Below, piece after piece: positions 57,331 through 64,000 of a stretch of 64,000 nt of DNA. The notes beneath the pieces are model-generated. The model was not told the DNA's origin and did not search any database. It saw only the letters and a list, made by a program, of their open reading frames with translations. The DNA lies in assembly GCF_963082655.1 (NCBI RefSeq), contig NC_081554.1:97698232-97762231 (forward strand), in the 5' to 3' direction. Within the stretch, counting starts at the first letter, position 1; each line of letters begins with the position of its first letter. This DNA comes from Stomoxys calcitrans (Eukaryota; Arthropoda; Insecta; Diptera; Muscidae). The translations under genes and the position numbers were made by a program.

Positions 57331-59367
57331 TATTGCAACAAAAATTAATTTGTGTTTGTTTGTAGGTTTGTTTGTTTGTTCGTTTCCTCAGACTCAGACT
57401 CCTAGACTCAGAAACGGCTGAACCGATTTTCTTGAAATTTTCACAGATGGTGCATAATGATCCCGTGGTGAAAATAGGATTCTACATTTTTTGATATTTG
57501 AAGGGAGGCGAACCCTCCCCCTTACCCTAATTTTCAGAAACGCCAGATCTCGGAGATGGGATGTGCGATTTAAACGAAATTTTGTGTGCTCTCATATAGT
57601 ACCCTAAAAATAAAAATTTGGTATCCAAATTTCGGATGGGGTACCTAGTGGGGCCGCCCCGCCCTAAAACCTATCAAACATATATTTAGACCAATCACGA
57701 CAATATGGGACTCAAATGAAAGGTATTTGCGAGTAGAATACGAATCTGATATCCAAATGTGGGACCACGTTTCTGGGAGTCCACCCCTTCCCCAAAATAC
57801 CCCCCAAACAGGACTTATTTCCTGACCATGGGAATATGGAGCTTAAATAAAAGGTATTTGAGTGTAGAATTAGAATCTGATATCCAGATATGAGACAAAG
57901 TGTTTGGTGGGCCGCCTCTCCCAAAAAACATCCCTCAAAGGGGACACATTTACGACCATAGCCACATGGGGCTCAAATGAAAGGTCTATGGGAGTAAAGC
58001 CCGAATCTGATATCAATATTTGGGATAGTGTCTATGGGGTCACCCCACCCCCACAACACCACCCAAATAGTAAGTATTTGCTGATTTTTCCAATATGAAG
58101 CTTAAATAAGAGGGTTTTTAACGTGGAACACAAATCCGATATATATTTTCAAGGCCAACTCACTTAGTGTCCACCCATCACCCAAAACACCCCCAATCCG
58201 GTCACGTTTGCAGACTATGGAAATATGGGGTTCAAATTAAAGGCATTTGGGAGTAGACCACGTATCTGATATCAACATTAGGGACCAACTGTCTAGAGGA
58301 CGCCCCACCACCATAACAACCCCCAAATAGGACGTATTTGCTCACCAAGAAAATTTGGGTCGTAAAGAGAGTGGAACTAAATATTTATAGTTTTTAGGGC
58401 CAATACCCCAAACCGGACATATTTGCTGACTTTTGCAATAAGGAGTTCAAATGAGACTTGAAAACGAATTTGATATCCAATTTTGAGGCCAATGGCAATA
58501 TAGAGTTCAAATAAATGATATATAGATATATGAGAATAGAGCACGTTGCTGATATATTTTCCGGGCTTAGTGTTTGGGCGACCACCCTAATCCCCAAAAC
58601 ACCCCTAAATCGGTCATATATACCGACCATGTCAATGTGGAGATAAAATGGAAGGTATTGGGGGGTAGAGCAAGAATTGATACCCACTTTCGGGACCAAT
58701 TTTCTGAGGGTCCAACCCCTTTCCCAAAATACCCCACAAGCAGCAAGTTTTATTGACCATCGCAAAATGGGGCTCCAATAAAGGTATTTGGGAGTAGAAT
58801 ACGAAATTGATATCCAAATTTAGGACCATGTATTTAAGGAATCACCCCTTTCCCAAAACACCCCGCACAGGGTAAAAAATTTTCAACCATGCCAATATGT
58901 GGTATTTAAGATTAGAAAACGAATTTGATAACCTATTTTGGGTCATGTGTTTGGGGGACGCCTCATCGTGTAAACTCCCCTAAACCAATGGCAATATGGG
59001 GTTTAAATAAATGGTTTTTGAAAGAAGAGCACGATGCTTATATTTTTTCAGGGCCAAGTGCCTTTGAGACCACCTCACCCCCAAAAACACCACTAAATCA
59101 GATATCATGAGAGTAGCGAGCTGAAATAAAGTATTTTAAGAATGGAGTACACCTTACATCCAAACTTAAATTCGTAGACCAATAAAGATCATATGGGTTT
59201 CGGACAAAGGCACTTATATTGTTAAACAATTTGTTAAGCGATATACTATATTCGTAGCATGGTATTTCACTAAAAGCTCTTTAATTGTCGAAAATAAATA
59301 TTCCAAGGAAACTTTTGTTCCATATAAAGTAAAAGAAGGCGCAGCGGAGCGGGCCCGGGTCAGCTAG
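57331..59367 (+). mobile_element. Helitron-like family C element, copy C2, both ends visible
   Basis: 5' side: TTAATTTGTGTTTGTTTGTA, repeated GTTT, ACGGCTGAACCGATTTTCTT and GAAATTTTCACAGATGG. Body of about 2 kb made of irregular repeats of 130-150 bp carrying GGGGCTCAAATGAAAGGT, GAATCTGATATCCA and C-rich GGCCGCCYC blocks. 3' side: GGCGCAGCGGAGCGGGCCCG, then GGTCAGCTAG-T. A GC-rich near-palindrome followed about 10 nt later by CTAG-T is the Helitron 3' signature (hairpin then CTRR). No Rep/helicase ORF, hence non-autonomous. It starts about 25 bp after A10. Confidence 0.65.
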
Positions 59368-59636
59368 TTTTATAATAAAATTCAATATTTTCAAGCGTTG
59401 TTCGTTTGTTAGTCGGTTCATGGTTAAATTATAGACCAAACTGAAGTTGTTTGACAGTGAAACAAAACACGTAACGTGCGTGAGCTGTTTAAACCAGTGT
59501 TTCCAAAAAGATAAAAGCTATAAACAAGTAAAAGCGCGCTAAGTTCGGCCTAGCCGAATTTTATATATACCCTCCACCATGGATCGCATTTGTCGAGTTC
59601 TTTTCCCGGCATCTCTTCTTAGACAAAACAAAGGAT

Positions 59637-60996
59637 AAACAAAGAAAAGCGTGCTAAGTTCGGCCGGGCCGAATCTTATATACCCTCCACCATGGATCGC
59701 ATTTGTCGAGTTCTTTTCCCGGCATCTCTTCTTAGGCGAAAAAAGGATATAAGAAAAGATTTGTTCTGCTATTAGAGCGATATCAAGATATGGTCCGGTT
59801 TGGACCACAATTAAATTATATGTTGGAGACCTGTGTAAAATGTCGGCCAATTCGAATAAGAATTGCGCCCTTTGTGGGCTCAACAAGTAAGATAGAGAGA
59901 TCGATTTATATGGGAGCTGTATCGCTATTGACCGATTCAGACCATAATCAACACGTATGTTAATGGTCATGAGAGAATCCGTCGTACAAAATTTTAGGCA
60001 AATCGGATAATAATTGCGACCTCTAGAGGCTCAAGAAGTCAAGACCCAAGATCGGTTTATATGACAGCTATATAAGGTTATGGACCGATTTGAACCATAC
60101 TTGGCACAGTTGTTGGATATCGTAACAAAACACGTCGTGCAAAATTTCATTCAAATCGGATAAGAATTGCGCCCTCCAGAGGCTCAAGAAGTCAAGACTC
60201 AAGATCGGTTTATATGGCAGCTATATCAGGTTATATACCGATTTGAACTATACTTTGCACAGTTGTTGGATATCATAACAAAACACGTCGTGCAAAATTT
60301 CATTCCAATCGGATAAGAATTGCGCACTTTAGAGGCTCAAGAAGTCAAGACCCAAGATCGGTTTATATGGCAGCTGTATCAGGTTATGAACCGATTTGAA
60401 CCATACTTGGCACAGTTGTTGGATGTCATATCAAAACACGTCGTGCAAAATTTCATCCCAATCGGATAAGAATTGCGCACTGTAGAGGCTCAAGAAGTCA
60501 AGACCCAAGATCGGTTTATATGGCAGCTATATCAGGTAATATACCGATTTGAACCATACTTTGCACAGTTGTTGGATATAATAACAAAACACGTCGTGCA
60601 AAATTTCATTCCAATCGGATAAGAATTGCGCACTCTAGAGGCTCAAGAAGTCAAGACCCAAGATCGGTTTATATGGCAGCTATATCAAAACATAGACCGA
60701 TATGGCCCATTTACAATACCAACTGACCTACACTAATAAGAAGTATTTGTGCAAAATTTCAAGAGGCTAGCTTTACTCCTTCGGAAGTTAGCGTGCTTTC
60801 GACAGACAGACGGACGGACGGACGGACAGACGGACGGACGGACGGACGGACAGACGGACGGACATGGCTAGATCGACATAAAATTTAACGACGATCAAGA
60901 ATTTATATAGTTTATGGGGTCTCAGACGAATATTTCGAGTAGTTACAATCAGAATGACGAAATTAGTATACCCCCCATCTAATGGTGGAGGGTATA
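59637..60996 (-). mobile_element. DINE-like element, family A, copy A12, nested in A11
   Basis: AAACAAAGAAAAGCGTGCTA, hairpin TTCGGCCGGGCCGAA, about six units, microsatellite 60803-60865, ATTTATATAGTTTATGGGGT, end TAATGGTGGAGGGTATA. Complete. Confidence 0.85.
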
Positions 60997-61579
60997 AAAA
61001 AGATTTGCTCTGCTATTAGAGGGATATCAAGATATGGTCCGGTTCGGATCACAATTAAATTATATGTGGGAGACCTGTGTAAAATGTCAGCCCATTCGAA
61101 TAAGAATTGCGCCCGTTGGGGGCTCAAGAAGTAAAATAGAGAGATCGATTTATATGTTGGAGCTTTATCAGGCAATGGACCAATTCAGACCAAAATAAAC
61201 GCATATGTTGATAATCATGATAGGATTCGTCGTAAAAAATGTCAGGCAAATCGGTTTATAATTGCGACCTCTAGTGGCTCAAGAAATCAAGACCCAAGAT
61301 CGGTTTATATGGCAGCTATATCAGGTTATGAACCGATTTGAACCATACTTGGCAAAGTTGTTGGATATCATAACAAAACACGTCGTGCAAAATTTCATCC
61401 CAATCGGATAAGAATTGCGCACTCTAGAGGCTCAAGAAATCAAGACCCAAGATCGGTTTATATGGCAGCTATATCAAAACATGGACCATTTACCATACCA
61501 ACCGACCTACACTAATATGAAGTATTTGTGCAAAATTTCAAGCGGATAGCTTTACTCCTTCGAATGTTAGCGTGCTTTC

Positions 61580-61788
61580 GACAGAGAGACGGACGGACGG
61601 GCGGACAGACAGACGGACGGACAGACGGATAGACGGACGGACGGACAGACGGACGGACGGACAGACGGACAGACGGACAGACGGACGGACAGACAGACGG
61701 ACGGACGGACAGACGGACGGACGGACAGACGAACGGACGGACAGACGGACGGACGGACAGAAGGACAGACGTACAGACGGACGGACAT
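61580..61788. repeat. Expanded GACGGACGGACA-type microsatellite in element A11
   Basis: About 210 bp of GACA/GACG/GACN four-base steps, versus 40-60 bp in other copies. The 81- and 84-codon ORFs on the two strands (Asp-Gly-Arg-Thr and Pro-Ser-Val-Cys repeats) are by-products. Confidence 0.92.
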
Positions 61789-61919
61789 GGCTAGATCGAC
61801 ATAAAATGTCACGATGATCAAGAATATGGGGTCTTTATGGGGTCTGAGACGAATATTTCGAGTAGTTACAAACAGAGTGACGAAATTGGTATACCCCCAT
61901 CCTATGGTGGAGGGTATAA

Positions 61920-64000
61920 AAATTTGCCTTTATTTTACTTGAATTTATGGCTTTGTTTTGTTTGTGCTATTCAAGTGAGTGGCAATATGCATTGAAATTT
62001 GACTCCCAATATTCGCGTTATATAATGTGGAAATCGGCTGTCGGATTTCGTTTGAGCTACTCTTCACTTGTGTATATCCACTGTGGTATAGGGCAACAAA
62101 TGATTGGATTTATCGGACTCTAGTCTATGCACGGTCAAAGTGGTGCGATTAGCAATCCATGATACTTTACGCATTAATGCTCTAAACATTTTCTTAACAC
62201 CTTTTCTTAGTGAGACCTTTTAAAAGTGTATACTTGTACTGAGCAACAATGTTATCAACATTTTATTTCAGACAATAGTCTAACAAATGGCAATTTGACT
62301 ACAAAGGCCAAAACAATGTCACATCAAAACTTTTCGTTGTTAAACCAAACAAAATATTTATCATGAGCTTGACTGGCAGCACACAAGTTTAGTGGTTCCA
62401 CATGATGAACTACTCAAGTATTTGTGCTAACTTTGCGTTGGGACACATTTTCCCTTTTGATCCTTATTCCCTATTCTAGAAGGCAACAAGAGAGAACGAG
62501 AGAGAGAGAGGGAAATAACTTTGTCACAAGTACTTTTGTTTATTTTTCTTAAAAAGGACTAAAAGCACAAAAATGTAAAATTAGTTCCTCTCAAGTGAAG
62601 CTGCCGAACTCGACTCAAAAATACTATTAATTTTTTAATACTTTGCTGCTATTGCTACGCGCCAACTGCGATGCCAGTTGTTGGAGACTATGGCCTCACC
62701 TCCACTGGCGATGCATCCTCCTTCGCTTGAAGTGGAAGGGCATGACATGATATGGTGGATGGCAATAGGAAAAGCTCAAGTTGAATAAATACTTTGAGAA
62801 CTTTAAGTAAATTTTTGGCATAAATGTTTGAACAACTTTAATTACCAGTCGGCCACTTGAGTGGGTGCTCTGGAGAAAGTTGCCAAAAGGACTATTAGCA
62901 ACTCCACCCCTGCCCACAGCCTGTTTGCTGACGCATAATGCACAATTGCTAATGTTGGCCGATGCATGGCGATGGTAGGAGCTCTGTTGGGGGCACCTAG
63001 AGCTCTCGAACAAGCACGTAATTTCCGCGCGAGTGCATACGCTTAATTTGCTACTTTTTCACCCAGTTACTGTAGCTGAGAGCAAAGGCGAAACAAACAC
63101 GCCAAGAACAAACACCATCAGAACTACATGGCGAAGGAAGTGCTTATGGCAGCTAATGTAGCTAGCTGGCTACTTGGTGCCACCCCTACTCATATATCCC
63201 GTCAATTGATGGATGAGTAGCTTTGGCGAAAATATCCACAGAATTAGAGCAGCACTAGGAAAACGTGAAATTATTTCATCGAAACTGTTCAATTGGGCTG
63301 ATCAATAATGTGATGAGGGAGAATGAAATATGCCGAGTTTACATGTAATCCTTGTTGATGGCGGAGGGCAAAGGACCTGCTTCGTTCACTTCATCTACAT
63401 TGGTTCGTTAGGCTAAAGGTTAAGCACTGGCCAACATTTGTACAATGGGGCTCGGATTGCCAGAATTGAGTTGGGATAACTTTTTGATATCTCAGCTAAT
63501 ATGCTTTGATTGGCAATGATTTGTGCCCAGAATAACAAAACAAAAGCCGAAAATAGTTACCAATCATTCACATTCATAGCCATGTAAATCCTCCAGCTCT
63601 CTCTCTCTGTCTATCTTATCAAGACACCCACTGAATGACATATAGACCAACATTTGTTCTGTGGAAATAGGAAAGAAGAAAATTAAGACACGGCGAATAA
63701 CCACAGAAGGGCTGGACGTAGTTTACAAAGCTAAGCATTGGGTGAGTGGTACAGCTCATCCATTATTAGCAGCTACTAAATATATGTATGTACAAGCCAA
63801 TATCAACAGTTCGTGCAAAGGATGAACGTAAGACAACTTTTATTGAAATTGAAACATCATTGTACGGCCAATGGAAATCAAATCGTTTTATGGCTACCTC
63901 ACGGTGGGAACCCACTTCTTATCGCTTTATTTGGCAATTGAAAATGTAGTTTATTTTAACCTGGCACCATGGGAAGATGTGTTGAGGAAGAGTCTGCAAT
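61920..64000. other. Longest transposon-free stretch, nothing assigned
   Basis: About 2 kb without any family A-D element. It contains short GA-rich runs (AACGAGAGAGAGAGAGGG at about 62495, CTCTCTCTCTC at about 63600). Small ORFs (for example 62696-63013 minus) have no domain. Its freedom from insertions would fit a regulatory or host-constrained segment, but nothing proves this. Confidence 0.4.

Larger units (their letters stand above)
59522..61919 (-). mobile_element. DINE-like element, family A, copy A11, host of a nested copy
   Basis: The left part 59522-59636 runs AAACAAGTAAAAGCGCGC, damaged hairpin TTCGGCCTAGCCGAA, to ACAAAGGAT. The right part 60997-61919 resumes with AAGATTTGCTCTGCTATTAG, exactly the sequence that follows in uninterrupted copies such as A1, then three units, the expanded microsatellite, and CCTATGGTGGAGGGTATAAA. 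The interruption is element A12. Confidence 0.82.

Noticed and set aside
61567..61821. Low-complexity proteins of Thr-Asp-Gly-Arg or Cys-Pro-Ser-Val repeats
   Set aside because: They are translations of the GACGGACA microsatellite in both directions.
59522..61919. Tandem rolling-circle array of family A
   Set aside because: The flanks of A12 rejoin into one continuous copy, so nested insertion explains the arrangement better.
62696..63013. 105-codon minus ORF
   Set aside because: No recognisable domain and no exon signals; length is within chance expectation for a 64-kb window.

Overview
The window is eukaryotic, AT-rich, repeat-saturated DNA, most likely from a calyptrate (muscid-type) fly. 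Three things suggest this: (i) dozens of copies of short non-coding elements with the layout of the Drosophila DINE-1/INE-1 (Helitron-related) group, (ii) mariner, R1/LOA-type LINE, RTE-type LINE and tRNA-headed SINE remnants typical of flies, and (iii) one spliced host exon on the minus strand that reads as the first immunoglobulin domain of an Echinoid-like cell-adhesion protein. There are no bacterial operons, rRNA genes or CRISPR arrays. The species cannot be fixed from the sequence alone.

Layout. 1-3.2 kb: a LOA-like LINE on the minus strand, split by a DINE-like element. 3.6-4.6 kb: a decayed mariner. 4.8-8.3 kb: DINE-like copies. 8.9-9.2 kb: two small terminal-inverted-repeat elements. 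9.8-11.2 kb: repeat and LINE fragments. 12.4-14.3 kb: RTE-type LINE remnants, capped by a DINE-like copy to 15.8 kb. 16-28.9 kb: DINE-like copies of three families (called A, B and D here) with a SINE and a LINE tail. 29.2-35.6 kb: DINE-like copies, Helitron-like scraps and a Tc1/mariner-superfamily transposase split by a B element. 35.6-37.1 kb: non-repetitive DNA with two unassigned ORFs. 37.1-42.5 kb: DINE-like copies, a SINE scrap, two 237-bp mariner MITEs and a second mariner. 43.0-45.1 kb: putative intron and the single host exon (44050-44248, minus). 45.2-52.7 kb: clustered B elements, D elements, a Helitron-like element and a SINE. 52.7-54.0 kb: no repeat recognised. 54.0-56.1 kb: second LOA-like LINE with a palindromic 5' junction. 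56.3-61.9 kb: DINE-like copies around a complete-looking Helitron-like element. 61.9-64 kb: non-repetitive.

How it fits together. The simplest reading is a very large intron of an Echinoid-like gene transcribed on the minus strand, inflated by nested transposons. The most notable structure is the family of non-coding elements. Families A and B have diverged sequences but share the same 153-bp internal tandem unit, the same terminal hairpin plus about 20-nt tail, a subterminal inverted copy of the 5' end and a GACGGACA-type microsatellite; family D has the same 3' terminus and a unit of about 154 bp. No intact protein-coding mobile element and no complete host gene is present. Most long ORFs are artefacts of the 153-bp (51-codon) repeats or of the microsatellite.
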